A DNA stretch of 64,000 nt from Streptomyces sp. NBC_00663 (GTDB lineage Bacteria; Actinomycetota; Actinomycetes; Streptomycetales; Streptomycetaceae), in assembly GCF_036226885.1 (NCBI RefSeq), contig NZ_CP109027.1, forward strand, positions 868,001 to 932,000, given 5' to 3'. Under the pieces are notes generated by a model. The model was not told where the DNA came from. It saw only the letters and a list, made by a program, of their open reading frames with translations, and made no database searches. Made by a program: the position numbers and the translations under genes. This document shows, one piece after another, positions 50,124-59,193 of this stretch. Every line of letters starts with the position of its first letter. Within the stretch, counting starts at the first letter, position 1.

Positions 50124-51737
50124 ATGACCATGGTCAAGGCGCACGTCTCCACACAAGAGCTGATCGCGGGACGGTACCGGCTCCTCGATGTCCTCCACCG
50201 CGAGACCAACCGTGTCTGCTGGTACGGCGAGGACATCGAGGCCGGTGGCCCCTGCCTCCTCACCCAGATCGGTCTGCCGCCCGATCCGGACGGCGAGAGT
50301 TCGCGGCGGGCCGTCGCCCGGGTCGTCCGGATGTCCGAGACCATGGAGCGGCTGGCCCCCGGCCGGGTCGCCGTCGTCGTCGACGCGGTCGAGGAGTACG
50401 GCACCCTGTGGACCGTCACCGAGTGGCTCGACGGCACCCCGCTGGGCGAACTCCTCAAGCGGCAGGGCTCGTTCACCTACGTCCGGGCGGCCCGCGTCGG
50501 CCTGGAACTGCTCGACGTGCTGGAGGCCGGGCACGGCGAGGGCATCACACACGGCGAGCTCAGTCCGGGCCAGGTGTTCGTGCGGGACAGGGGCCCCGTG
50601 GTGGTGACCGGCTTCGGGCTGGCCGGCGCGACCCTCGCTCCCCGGGTGAGCGCACCGTCGTACGCCTCCCCGGAGCAGGCCCGGGACGAGCGGATCGGGC
50701 CGGCGGCGGACCTGTGGGCGCTGGGCGCGATGCTCTACACGATGGTCGAGGGGCGGCCGCCGTTCCGGGACCGGGACAGCCCGGAGACGACGCTGAAGGG
50801 CGTGGACCGGCTGCCGCTGCGCAGCCCGGTGCGGGCCGGGCCGCTCACCCCGACCGTGCAGGGGCTGCTCCGCAAGAACTCCCGGGAACGGCTCAGTCGG
50901 CAGACGGTCCGCGAGGCCCTGACCCGCGTCGTGACCGAGAACCCCGACGCGTCGATGGCGGCGGACCCCGCGCCCCGGCCGCGCCGCCTGTACGCGGCAG
51001 GGCCGGGCCGGAGCCGGCGCACGATGGCCGCGGGCACGGCGCTGGCCGTGGTCACCGTCACCGCCGCGGTCCTCGCGGCGACGGGTCAACTGCCCACGGA
51101 CTCCGACGACTCCGCGGCCGACGCCCCGCCCGTCAGACCGACCGCCTCGGCCACCGGCGGACAGACGGCGCAGCCCTCACCGAAGCCGACCCCCACGCCG
51201 ACCCCCACCCCCACCCCCACTCCTACTCCCCCGCCGACCACCGCGGCCCCGTCGCCGTCGCCGTCCGCCTCGTCCCCGGACTTCCAGCGCTACACCGCGC
51301 CTCAGGGGTTCTCCGTCTCTCTTCCCCGGGGCTGGGAGGTGCTGAGCACGAGGAAGCAGGACGATCTGGCGTACCGGGTCGTCCTCGGCGCCGAGGGCGA
51401 CCCGCGCACCCTCGCCGTCACCTACAGCACACGCGTGGGCGACGATCCGGTCGCGGTCTGGCGGGACGACGTCGAGCCGGGACTGAAGCAGTCCGGGAAC
51501 TACCGGCGCCTCGGGGACATCCGCGCGACGACGTACCAGGGCCGCGAGGCCGCCGACATGGAGTGGCTCGCCACCGTCGACGGTGTCTGTGTGCGGACCC
51601 TGGGCCGGGGCTTCCTGATCGGCGACGGGCGCGGCTACTCGCTGCGCTGGACGACACCGGCGGCGGACTGGGACGACGCGGCCGACCAGGAGGCCCTGGA
51701 GACGGTCCTGCGGACCTTCGAGGTGCCGTCAGCCTGA
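50124..51737 (+). CDS. membrane-anchored Ser/Thr pseudokinase
   Basis: 537 aa. The kinase-like domain spans about 15-270. APE-like SAPSYASPEQA and DLWALGAMLY are kept. However, the ATP lysine is absent (PCLLTQIGLP), the catalytic loop reads HGELSPGQV (no HRD aspartate, residues 143-151), and the DFG triad is GFG (163-165); a glycine-rich loop is also missing. Thus catalysis looks impossible. A membrane segment at about 301-320 is followed by a Pro/Thr-rich repeat linker and an extracellular domain (about 395-537) resembling the PASTA-free stalks seen on Streptomyces kinases. It probably scaffolds another kinase or a cell-wall partner. Confidence 0.88.
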   Translation: MTMVKAHVSTQELIAGRYRLLDVLHRETNRVCWYGEDIEAGGPCLLTQIGLPPDPDGESSRRAVARVVRMSETMERLAPGRVAVVVDAVEEYGTLWTVTEWLDGTPLGELLKRQGSFTYVRAARVGLELLDVLEAGHGEGITHGELSPGQVFVRDRGPVVVTGFGLAGATLAPRVSAPSYASPEQARDERIGPAADLWALGAMLYTMVEGRPPFRDRDSPETTLKGVDRLPLRSPVRAGPLTPTVQGLLRKNSRERLSRQTVREALTRVVTENPDASMAADPAPRPRRLYAAGPGRSRRTMAAGTALAVVTVTAAVLAATGQLPTDSDDSAADAPPVRPTASATGGQTAQPSPKPTPTPTPTPTPTPTPPPTTAAPSPSPSASSPDFQRYTAPQGFSVSLPRGWEVLSTRKQDDLAYRVVLGAEGDPRTLAVTYSTRVGDDPVAVWRDDVEPGLKQSGNYRRLGDIRATTYQGREAADMEWLATVDGVCVRTLGRGFLIGDGRGYSLRWTTPAADWDDAADQEALETVLRTFEVPSA

Positions 51738-51738
51738 G

Positions 51739-53130
51739 TCACGGTGCGCGCATCGCCAGGATCCGGGAGCTGTGCAGGGGCCGTGTGCGCCACTTCGCGG
51801 TGAACGTCCGGTCGGTGAGCGAGCAGGCCACCTCGACGTGGTGCGGTGTCTCCAGCAGCGCCACGTCGAGCACCAGGGTGTCCTCGTCGGTCCAGCCGCC
51901 GCTCACCGCGGCCGGTACCGGCGCCTCGGTGACGGTCCATCCCGGCTCACCGAACCCCAGTTCCAGGCGGTGCCCGTCCTCGACGAAGGTCACCCGCCGC
52001 CCGGCCGCGTCGACCTCCACCGCCGTCAGCTTCGGAAGCTCGGCGCCGCCACCGTCGTACGGCGTGAACACGACCGCGGTCTCCAGCACGGCGGGTTTGC
52101 CCGCGGCCGGCGGCAGGGCGAGCGCGGCCGTCCGCTCGGCCAGCGAGGCGTCCGCCTCGGGGGTGGTGCGGCCGAACGCGGGGATCAGGTGCCGCCAGAC
52201 GAGGTCCAGCACCGCCTGCATCTGGTCGGTGGCCCCGGTGATCGCGACCACGGCGTCCTGCTCGGGCAGCACGAGGCAGTACTGCCCGTAGGCCCCGTCC
52301 CCGCGGTAGCCGAACCGGGACATCCAGAACTGGTAGCCGTACCCGAGCCGCCAGTCGGCCGACCAGGTCTCGTCGCCGCTCGGGATGTGGGACCGGGTCG
52401 CCTCCTCGACCCACCCCTCGGGCAGCACCCGCTCGCCCTCCCAGGTGCCGCCCTGGAGGTAGAGCTGACCGAGCCGGGCGATCGCGTCGGTGGTGGCGTG
52501 CAGTCCGCTGTAGCCGAGCTGGCGTCCGGTCCGGCCCGCCAGCCAGGCCACGTCACCGATGCCGATCGGGTCGAGGAGGCGGGGGCGCAGATAGTCGGTG
52601 AGGGACTGGCCGGTCACCCGCTGGAGGATCGCGGCGAGGGTGTAGGTGGTGGGCTGGTTGTAGGCGAAGACCGTGCCCGGGTCAGCGTCCGGCGGCAGCA
52701 GGAGGAAGCCGCGCACCGGCTCCTCGCGGTCCGTCTCCAGCGCCCGTTCATGGGTCTCGGCCGCGTGGCCGCTGGCCATGGTCGTAACGTGGCGGACCAG
52801 CATCGCGCGGCTGCGTGGGTCGGTGATGTCGGCGTCGAACTCCGGGAAGTACGAGATCACCGGGTCGTCGAGCCGCAGCAGTCCCTCGGCCACGGCGAAG
52901 GCGGCGGCCGTCGCGGTGAAGCTCTTGCTGAGCGAATAGAGGAGATGGCGGCGGTCGGCGGTGTACGGCGCCCACCAGCCGGAGGTCACGACCTTGCCGT
53001 GCCGCAGGATCATCAGACTGTGCGGCTCGATGTCGGGCGAGGCCTCGACGGCGTCGAGGAAGGCGTGGACGCCGGACGCGCCGACGCCTTCGGCGGACGG
53101 GGTGCTCGTGGGGAGGGGGCGCGCACTCAT
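51739..53130 (-). CDS. serine hydrolase, beta-lactamase-like
   Basis: 463 aa. SLSK in LLYSLSKSFTATAAAF carries the nucleophile and general base of the S12/beta-lactamase fold, and FAYNQPTTYTLA is the YxN-like motif. It lacks a signal peptide and has an extra C-terminal domain (about 360-463), so it appears to be cytosolic, in the esterase/6-aminohexanoate-dimer-hydrolase-like branch. The ATG at 53130 is preceded by GGGAGGATGCCCGC. It is convergent with the pseudokinase; the long open frame further upstream is antisense to the LLM gene. Confidence 0.85.
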   Translation of the reverse strand: MSARPLPTSTPSAEGVGASGVHAFLDAVEASPDIEPHSLMILRHGKVVTSGWWAPYTADRRHLLYSLSKSFTATAAAFAVAEGLLRLDDPVISYFPEFDADITDPRSRAMLVRHVTTMASGHAAETHERALETDREEPVRGFLLLPPDADPGTVFAYNQPTTYTLAAILQRVTGQSLTDYLRPRLLDPIGIGDVAWLAGRTGRQLGYSGLHATTDAIARLGQLYLQGGTWEGERVLPEGWVEEATRSHIPSGDETWSADWRLGYGYQFWMSRFGYRGDGAYGQYCLVLPEQDAVVAITGATDQMQAVLDLVWRHLIPAFGRTTPEADASLAERTAALALPPAAGKPAVLETAVVFTPYDGGGAELPKLTAVEVDAAGRRVTFVEDGHRLELGFGEPGWTVTEAPVPAAVSGGWTDEDTLVLDVALLETPHHVEVACSLTDRTFTAKWRTRPLHSSRILAMRAP

Positions 53131-53214
53131 GCGGGCATCCTCCCCCGGTGGGTCCCCCATGATCCAGATGCCCGTCGGCCGTTTTCCGCGGCCCAGCCAG
53201 GGGACTCGCCGCTT

Positions 53215-54189
53215 ATGGTGCAAATCGGATACACGATGATGACCGAGCAGGCCGGGCCCCGAGAGCTCGTCGACCATGTGGTGCGGGCCGAGGAGGTGGG
53301 TTTCGACTTCTCGGTGACCTCGGACCATTACTTTCCGTGGCTGCGCTCGCAGGGGCACTCCCCGTACGCGTGGAGTGTGCTCGGCGCCGCCGCGCAGGCG
53401 ACCTCGCGCATTCCGCTGATGACCTATGTGACCTGTCCGACCTTCCGCTACCACCCGGCGGTCGTGGCCCAGAAGGCGGCGACGATGCAGTTGCTGTCGC
53501 AGGGCCGGTTCCGGCTGGGGCTCGGCTCGGGGGAGAATCTCAACGAGCATGTGGTGGGCGGTGGTTGGCCGTCCGTGGACGTGCGGCACGAGATGCTGGA
53601 GGAGGCGGTGGAGATCATCCGGGCGCTCTTCGCGGGCGGTCATGTGAACCGGCGCGGCACCCACTTCGACGTGGAGTCGGCCCGGTTGTGGGACCTGCCG
53701 GACCAGCCGGTGCCGATCGGCGTCGCCGTGTCCGGTGAGCAGTCCTGCGCGCTCGCGGGCCGCCTCGCCGACCTGGTGATCGCGACGGAGCCGAAGGCGG
53801 CCCTGCTCGACTCCTTCGACCGGCACGGCGGCGCGGGCAAGCCGCGCGTGGGCCAGCTGCCGGTCTGCTACGACCCCGACCGGGACACGGCCGTGCACCG
53901 GGCGCACGACCAGTTCCGCTGGTTCGGCGGCGGCTGGAAGGTCAACTCCGAGCTGCCGCACCCGGATTCGTTCGCGTCGGCGACCCAGTTCGTGACGCCG
54001 GACGACGTCACCGCGTCCATCCCGTGCGGCGACGACCCGGACGACTTCGTCGAGGCCGTACGTCCCTACGCGGACGCCGGGTTCACGGAGATCGCCCTGG
54101 TGCAGATCGGCGGCGAGTCGCAGCCGGCGTATCTGGACTGGGCGGAGAAGACCCTGCTCCCGGCGCTCCACGACGCCCTCGACCACTAG
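53215..54189 (+). CDS. F420-dependent LLM-class oxidoreductase
   Basis: 324 aa, TIM barrel of the luciferase-like family (IGYTMMTEQAGPRELVDH, SVTSDHYFPW, GRFRLGLGSGENLNEHV). The G6PD/F420-type signature GSGENLNEH places it near actinobacterial F420-dependent dehydrogenases (TIGR03557 family). It would use reduced or oxidised F420 in the cytoplasm on an unknown substrate. There is no Shine-Dalgarno site before ATG 53215, so translation may be leaderless. It is divergent from the serine hydrolase. Confidence 0.88.
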   Translation: MVQIGYTMMTEQAGPRELVDHVVRAEEVGFDFSVTSDHYFPWLRSQGHSPYAWSVLGAAAQATSRIPLMTYVTCPTFRYHPAVVAQKAATMQLLSQGRFRLGLGSGENLNEHVVGGGWPSVDVRHEMLEEAVEIIRALFAGGHVNRRGTHFDVESARLWDLPDQPVPIGVAVSGEQSCALAGRLADLVIATEPKAALLDSFDRHGGAGKPRVGQLPVCYDPDRDTAVHRAHDQFRWFGGGWKVNSELPHPDSFASATQFVTPDDVTASIPCGDDPDDFVEAVRPYADAGFTEIALVQIGGESQPAYLDWAEKTLLPALHDALDH

Positions 54190-54240
54190 ACACAGAGGGC
54201 CTGCCAAAGCATCGCCAATGGGTCGATATAGGCTGCCGGT

Positions 54241-54254
54241 CTGCACTCGTGCAG
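54241..54254. promoter_or_regulatory. small palindrome upstream of unknown regulator-like gene
   Basis: CTGCACTCGTGCAG is a 6-bp perfect stem with a TC centre, 31 bases before the GTG at 54286 and just downstream of a TATAGG that may be a -10. It could be an operator. Confidence 0.3.
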
Positions 54255-54285
54255 CCCCACCAGCCCCTCCCCAGGAGAGACACCT

Positions 54286-55341
54286 GTGACCCTAGCGATC
54301 GCTCCGTCCGAGACGTCGCCCGAGACGACGCCCGAGTCGTCTCCCGCGCCCCTGTCCGACCTCGTGGCGCGAGACGCGCGTGAGTTCGGGACCTACGCGC
54401 GGACCGGCGGATGGGCCTTCGGCCTGATGGTGGCGCGCAGCGTACGGCCCGGCGGCCAGGGCGCGGACGAGACGCCGAAGGTGTCGGCGAAGGAGTTCGC
54501 CGAACTCGCCGGCTGCTCCGCCGATCGTGTCATGCGCTACTACAAGGCGTGGGACCGGGCCGCCGACGACGGTCTCGTCCCGCACTTCGAGGCGCTCACG
54601 CCGGGCCAGGAGGTGGAGCTGCCGGACGCCGACGTGTGGCTCGGCTACTACGTCTCCCGCAACAGCGCCACGTCCGAGCGCGGTACCGCCATCGCCGAGG
54701 CCGCCGAGGCGGAGGGCATCCGGCCGACGAAGGCACTGGAGGTCGCCGAGAACCCGACCGCGCTGCGCGCCGCGATCCTCGCCGACCCCTCCACCGCGCG
54801 GGCGGCCCGCCAGGCGCTCCTCGACCGGGTGCGCGAGGACCCGGAGCTCCAGTCCGAGCTGGCCCGTGACGTCGTGCGCACCGACGACCTGAAGAAGGCC
54901 GTCGCCACCGAGAGCCGCGCCGCGGACCGGATCGGCTACGTCCGCCAGATCGCCGAGTCCGGCCAGATCAAGACCCCCGCCGGTCAGACCGTCGACGCGC
55001 CCGTCGACCTCCGCCAGGAGGCCGAGCGCCATCTGTCGCTCCTGGACGAGCTGGAGGACGACGAGGACACCGGCGAGTGGGCCACCGAGGCCTACGACAC
55101 CATGAAGACCCTCGTCGTCGAGGCCGTGGAGGCCGACCCCGAACTCCGGGTCCAGGAACGGCGGACGAAGTTCTACAGCAGTCTCCAGAAGGCGACGAAG
55201 GTGTTCGAGGAGCTGACCTTCGACGACGCGCAGGACTTCTACGAGGACGACATGGTCCAGCAGCTGGAGGAGTTGCAGCAGGCCATCGGCGTGTGCATCA
55301 CTGCGTTGCGCGGGGCCCACGGGAATCACCCCCAGGAGTGA
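54286..55341 (+). CDS. conserved hypothetical protein with HTH-like segment
   Basis: 351 aa, not recognised. The N-terminal 25 residues are Ser/Thr/Pro-rich. Around 65-90 VSAKEFAELAGCSADRVMRYYKAWDRA looks like a helix-turn-helix, and the rest (about 150-340) is strongly helical and acidic with coiled-coil-like stretches (DLRQEAERHLSLLDELEDDEDTG). The layout recalls plasmid- or chromosome-partition-type regulators, but I cannot name a family. The GTG has AGGAGA upstream. The SsgA-like gene follows 62 bases later in the same direction, hinting at a developmental link. Confidence 0.75.
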   Translation: MTLAIAPSETSPETTPESSPAPLSDLVARDAREFGTYARTGGWAFGLMVARSVRPGGQGADETPKVSAKEFAELAGCSADRVMRYYKAWDRAADDGLVPHFEALTPGQEVELPDADVWLGYYVSRNSATSERGTAIAEAAEAEGIRPTKALEVAENPTALRAAILADPSTARAARQALLDRVREDPELQSELARDVVRTDDLKKAVATESRAADRIGYVRQIAESGQIKTPAGQTVDAPVDLRQEAERHLSLLDELEDDEDTGEWATEAYDTMKTLVVEAVEADPELRVQERRTKFYSSLQKATKVFEELTFDDAQDFYEDDMVQQLEELQQAIGVCITALRGAHGNHPQE

Positions 55342-55403
55342 GCATCTTGTGCGCGACGGGGGTACTAGAGGGAACCAAGTCCGTTCTCCCCGGAGGCCCT
55401 CAG

Positions 55404-55838
55404 GTGAACCCCCTCGTGCACAAGTCCCTGGTCGTGCAGCTCCAGGCGGGCGTCGCGCACCGTTTTCCCGTGCTCGCCCACCTGTCCTACGACGCCTCGG
55501 ACCCGTTCGCCGTCACGGCGGTGTTCAGCCATGACGGCCGGGTGCTCGCCCGCTGGCGGCTCGACCGGGAGATGCTCGCCGAGGGGCTGTTCAGCCCGGT
55601 CGGGGTGGGAGACGTACGCATGGGTCCGGTGTCGACGGGCATGGGGCACGAGCTGCGGGTCGAGTTCTTCGGCAATGCCCACCCCGACGGCGGCCGGCAC
55701 CACGCCGTGGTCTTCATGTGGGCCCCGGCGGTGACCACGTTCCTGCGCAGAACGCGCGAGCTGGTCCCGCCGGGCAGCGAGAAGACGGGGGTCGACGACT
55801 TCCTCGCCGAGCTCTTCGCACAGGACCGGGCCGAGTAG
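55404..55838 (+). CDS. SsgA-like sporulation and cell-division regulator (SALP)
   Basis: 144 aa. SsgA-family features are visible: LSYDASDPFAVTAVF, WRLDREMLAEGLFSPVGVGDVR and MWAPAVTTFLRRTRELVPPGSE. SALPs act in sporulation septum placement, FtsZ recruitment or spore wall maturation, and are specific to morphologically complex actinomycetes. It is too divergent to match to SsgA-G by eye. The GTG at 55404 has GGAGG seven bases upstream. Confidence 0.88.
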   Translation: MNPLVHKSLVVQLQAGVAHRFPVLAHLSYDASDPFAVTAVFSHDGRVLARWRLDREMLAEGLFSPVGVGDVRMGPVSTGMGHELRVEFFGNAHPDGGRHHAVVFMWAPAVTTFLRRTRELVPPGSEKTGVDDFLAELFAQDRAE

Positions 55839-55844
55839 CCGTAC

Positions 55845-56333
55845 TCATTTCGTCGTATAGCGGTGCCGGATCCACAGCGGCACGACGAACCAGCACAGCA
55901 GGTACCAGACCACGACCGCGGTGACCAGCCACGGCACGAACGCGTCGTGGGTGGCCACCCGGAGGATCAGCAGGAGCGAGGAGGCGGTAGTGACGAGGAG
56001 CAGCAGCAGCCCGATGAAGGTCAGCCTGGACGCCCACTCCACCGCCCGCGGCTTGATGCGCCGGCCGGAGACCAGGCGGTGCAGGGACACCGGGCCGATG
56101 AGGGCGCCGGTGGCGGTGGCACCGAGGACGACCGTCACGATGTAGATGGCCTTCTCGGTGTGGCCGAGGTCCGCGTACTTCGGGGTGAACACGACGGTCA
56201 GCAGAAACCCGAACAGGATCTGCACGCCCATCTGGGCGACGCGGATCTCCTGCATGAGCTCGCCCCACATACGGTCGGCTCGCTCGTCCGCGGTCTCGTC
56301 ACGGCCGGTACGCCTCTCCGGTGCCTGCACCAT
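55845..56333 (-). CDS. DUF6328 membrane protein
   Basis: 162 aa. The N-terminal charged helix (RTGRDETADERADRMWGELMQEIR) and four hydrophobic segments (GVQILFGFLLTVVF, AIYIVTVVLGATATGALIG, LTFIGLLLLLVTTASSLLLI, LVTAVVVWYLLCWFVVPLW) match the DUF6328 family. Function is unknown. It ends convergently six bases from the SALP gene. The start at 56333 is the first ATG in the protein-like part; no ribosome site was seen. Confidence 0.8.
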   Translation of the reverse strand: MVQAPERRTGRDETADERADRMWGELMQEIRVAQMGVQILFGFLLTVVFTPKYADLGHTEKAIYIVTVVLGATATGALIGPVSLHRLVSGRRIKPRAVEWASRLTFIGLLLLLVTTASSLLLILRVATHDAFVPWLVTAVVVWYLLCWFVVPLWIRHRYTTK

Positions 56334-56392
56334 GCGGGACGGGTAACCCGGTGCCTGATCGTTCAAACAACCGGGCTCGCCGTCCGCGCGGA

Positions 56393-57376
56393 CTACCAGC
56401 GGTTCTCGACCTGGTCCTTGATCCGCCGCTCGTAGATGTCCCGGACGGCCGAGAGCGTCTCGTCGGACAGCTCCGGCAGCGTGGCGGCGGCCGCGTTGGC
56501 GCGGGCCTGCTCCGGGTTGCGGGCGCCCGGGATGACGGTGGTGATGCCCGGCTGTTGGATGATCCAGCGCAGCGCGAGCTGGGCGGGGGTGTACCCCTCG
56601 GGGGCGAGGGCGGAGAACTCGGCGGCGGCCTCCACGCCGGTCGTGTAGTCGACGCCGGAGAAGGTCTCGCCGACGTCGAAGGACTCGCCGTGCCGGTTGT
56701 AGGTGCGGTGGTCGTTCTCGGGGAAGACGGTGTCCTTGGTGTACTTGCCCGACAGCAGACCGGAGGCCAGCGGCACCCGGGCGATGATGCCGACGCCCGC
56801 CTCCTGGGCGGCGGGGAGCACCTTCTGGAGCGGCTTCATGCGGAAGGCGTTGAAGATGATCTGCACGCTCGCCACACCGGGCCGGGCGATCGCGGTGAGG
56901 GCCTCTTCGCAGGTCTCCACGCTGACGCCGTACGCGGCGATGCGCTCCTCGGCGACGAGGGTGTCGAGGGCGTCGTAGACCTCGTCGTTCGAGTAGACGG
57001 GCGTGGGCGGGCAGTGCAGCTGCACCAGGTCGAGGCGGTCGACACCGAGGTTGCGGCGGGAACGGTCGTTCCAGGCGCGGAAGTTGTCGAGGACGTAGTT
57101 CTCCGGGATCTGGTCGACGCGGCGGCCCATCTTCGTCGCGACGAACACATGCAGATCGGGGCGGCTGCGCAGGAACGTGGCGATGGTCTGCTCGCTGCGG
57201 CCGTCGCCGTAGACGTCGGCGGTGTCGAAGAAGGTGACCCCGGACTCGGCCGCGGCCTCCAGTACCGAAAGGGCTTCCTTGTCGTCGACGTCTCCCCAGT
57301 CGGCACCCAGCTGCCATGTGCCGAGACCGATGACGGATGCCCGCTGACCCAACCTGCCGAAAGTGCGCTCGTCCAT
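56393..57376 (-). CDS. aldo/keto reductase
   Basis: 327 aa, (beta/alpha)8 barrel. FDTADVYGDGRSE has the catalytic Asp and Tyr, ATKMG the Lys and LVQLHCPP the His; IPGARNPEQARANAA binds the NADP phosphate. It resembles the YhdN/general-stress AKR group, which reduces aldehydes and methylglyoxal. It is divergent from the VAO-type oxidase gene; the 137-bp gap contains overlapping inverted repeats. Confidence 0.9.
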   Translation of the reverse strand: MDERTFGRLGQRASVIGLGTWQLGADWGDVDDKEALSVLEAAAESGVTFFDTADVYGDGRSEQTIATFLRSRPDLHVFVATKMGRRVDQIPENYVLDNFRAWNDRSRRNLGVDRLDLVQLHCPPTPVYSNDEVYDALDTLVAEERIAAYGVSVETCEEALTAIARPGVASVQIIFNAFRMKPLQKVLPAAQEAGVGIIARVPLASGLLSGKYTKDTVFPENDHRTYNRHGESFDVGETFSGVDYTTGVEAAAEFSALAPEGYTPAQLALRWIIQQPGITTVIPGARNPEQARANAAAATLPELSDETLSAVRDIYERRIKDQVENRW

Positions 57377-57436
57377 GGCGTCAGTCTGTCATCCGTCACG
57401 CTTGTGCGCGGAACGGGCCCCTCCGGCGCGGCACCT

Positions 57437-57462
57437 GTGAATGATTCACTCACAAGAGTGAA
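57437..57462. promoter_or_regulatory. overlapping inverted repeats in AKR / oxidase gap
   Basis: GTGAATGATTCAC (57437-57449) is a palindrome with a central G, and TTCACTC-ACAA-GAGTGAA (57445-57462) is a second, overlapping inverted repeat. Both lie between the two divergent genes and are likely regulator sites. The GTGAAT half-site resembles the twin operators at 61270-61311. Confidence 0.6.
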
Positions 57463-57513
57463 AGGGCTCGACGGACAAGCGCTCTCTGTCAAGCAGGTCC
57501 CTAGCTTGACCCC

Positions 57514-59193
57514 GTGACTCACAACTGGACCCGCAGAAGCTTCCTCCTCAGCGCTGCCGCCCTGACCCTCCTGCCGGCCGATCCGGCCGTCGCCGCCCAG
57601 GAGTTGCCGGACTTCCCCGAGGACGTCGCCCTCTACCGCTCGGCGTACCGGAACTGGGTCGGCGAGATCACCGCCGTCGGTCTGTGGGCCTGTGCGCCGG
57701 CCGACGGCGAGCAGGCGGTCTCCGTCGTCAACTGGGCCTGGCGCAACGGCTGGCGGGTCCGCGCCCGGGGCTTCTCGCACGGCTGGTCACCGCTGACGAT
57801 CACCGAGGGCACGTCGTCGGACGCGCCGGTGCTCCTGGTCGACACGACCGCCCATCTGACCGGCATGTCCCTCGACGCGGCGAACGCCGTGCGGGCCGGT
57901 GCGGGCGTCTCGATGGAGTCCCTCCTGACCTTCCTGGAGGGACACGGCCTCGGGCTCACCGCGGCTCCCGCCCCCGGCGACCTCAGCCTCGGCGGCGCCC
58001 TGGCGATCGACGCGCACGGCAGTGCCGTACCGGCGCGGGGCGAGGCGCGGCTGCCGGGGCAGACGTACGGCTCGCTCAGCAACCGGGTGCTGTCGGTGAC
58101 GGCGGTGGTGTGGGACGAGGACAGTGACGCCTATGTCCTGCGGAGATACGAGCGCGACGAGGCCGACGCCGCCGCGCTGCTGACCCATCTCGGGCGGGCC
58201 CTCGTCATCGAGGTCGTGCTGCGGGTGGGCGCGAACAGCAATCTGCGGTGCGTGAGCCGGACGGACATCCCGGCCGCGGAGCTCTTCGCCGCGCCCGGCG
58301 GCGACGGCCGCACCCTCGCGAGCCATCTGGACGAGGCGGGGCGCGTGGAGGCGATCTGGTTCGCCTTCACGGAGTTCCCCTGGCTGAAGGTGTGGAGCGT
58401 CGAGCCGACGAAGCCGCTCACCTCGCGGCGGGTGACAACGCCGTACAACTACCCGTTCTCCGACAACGTCCCGACGCTGGTGGCGGATCTCGCCGGGCGG
58501 ATGGTCGCGGACGCGGCCTGGTATCTGGCGCCGGTGCTCGGCAACGCGCAGGCCGACGCGGCGGCGCTGGGGCTGGTGACCACCCTGTCCGCGGACATCT
58601 GGGGACCGTCCAAGAACACCCTGCTCTACATCAAGCCCACGACCCTGCGGATCAACGCCAACGGCTACGCCGTCCTCACCAGCAGGGCCCAAGTGCAGCG
58701 GGTCGTCTCCGAGTTCACCGACTTCTACCGGGAGCGGGTCGCCGCGTACGCCGCGCTCGGCCGCTTCCCGGTCAACGGCTCGATGGAGATCCGGGTGACT
58801 GGCCTGGACCATCCGGCGGACGCCGAACTCGACGGTGCCGAGGCCCCGTTGCTGTCCGCGCTGCGCCCCGACGCCGACCACCCCGAGTGGGACACCGCCG
58901 TCTGGCTGGACGTGCTGACGCTGCCGGGGACGCCGTACGCGGAGAAGTTCCTGCGTGAGCTGGAGCGGTTCCTGCTGGACCGTTACGACGGCACGGACGC
59001 CCTCACCCGCGTCGAGTGGTCCAAGGGCTGGGCCTACACCGAGAACGCGGTGTGGGACGACGACGAGGTGCTGGGCACGGTGGTGCCTGCGTCGCTCGGG
59101 GACGGGGCATGGGATCAGGCGGCCGGGATCCTGGACCGGCTCGATCCGCACCGGGTGTTCGGAAACGCCTTCCTGGACCGGTTGTTCGGCTAG
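57514..59193 (+). CDS. VAO-type FAD oxidase, cholesterol-oxidase-like, Tat-exported
   Basis: 559 aa. A twin-arginine signal (TRRSFLLSAAALTLLP) leads to the PCMH FAD domain with RARGFSHGWSPLT (His89 as the probable covalent flavin link) and GDLSLGGALAIDAHGSAVP. The C-terminal part (ELFAAPGGDGRT ... YNYPFSDNVPTL) is the cholesterol-oxidase substrate-binding domain found in the Brevibacterium type II enzyme. It would oxidise a 3-beta-hydroxysterol or other alcohol with O2, giving H2O2, outside the cell. GTG at 57514 is six bases from TAGCTT, suggesting a leaderless message. The natural substrate is uncertain. Confidence 0.85.
   Translation: MTHNWTRRSFLLSAAALTLLPADPAVAAQELPDFPEDVALYRSAYRNWVGEITAVGLWACAPADGEQAVSVVNWAWRNGWRVRARGFSHGWSPLTITEGTSSDAPVLLVDTTAHLTGMSLDAANAVRAGAGVSMESLLTFLEGHGLGLTAAPAPGDLSLGGALAIDAHGSAVPARGEARLPGQTYGSLSNRVLSVTAVVWDEDSDAYVLRRYERDEADAAALLTHLGRALVIEVVLRVGANSNLRCVSRTDIPAAELFAAPGGDGRTLASHLDEAGRVEAIWFAFTEFPWLKVWSVEPTKPLTSRRVTTPYNYPFSDNVPTLVADLAGRMVADAAWYLAPVLGNAQADAAALGLVTTLSADIWGPSKNTLLYIKPTTLRINANGYAVLTSRAQVQRVVSEFTDFYRERVAAYAALGRFPVNGSMEIRVTGLDHPADAELDGAEAPLLSALRPDADHPEWDTAVWLDVLTLPGTPYAEKFLRELERFLLDRYDGTDALTRVEWSKGWAYTENAVWDDDEVLGTVVPASLGDGAWDQAAGILDRLDPHRVFGNAFLDRLFG

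Noticed and set aside
53131..54246. Upstream extension of the minus-strand serine hydrolase
   Set aside because: It lies opposite the LLM oxidoreductase gene and has no protein-like features; the ribosome site supports 53130.
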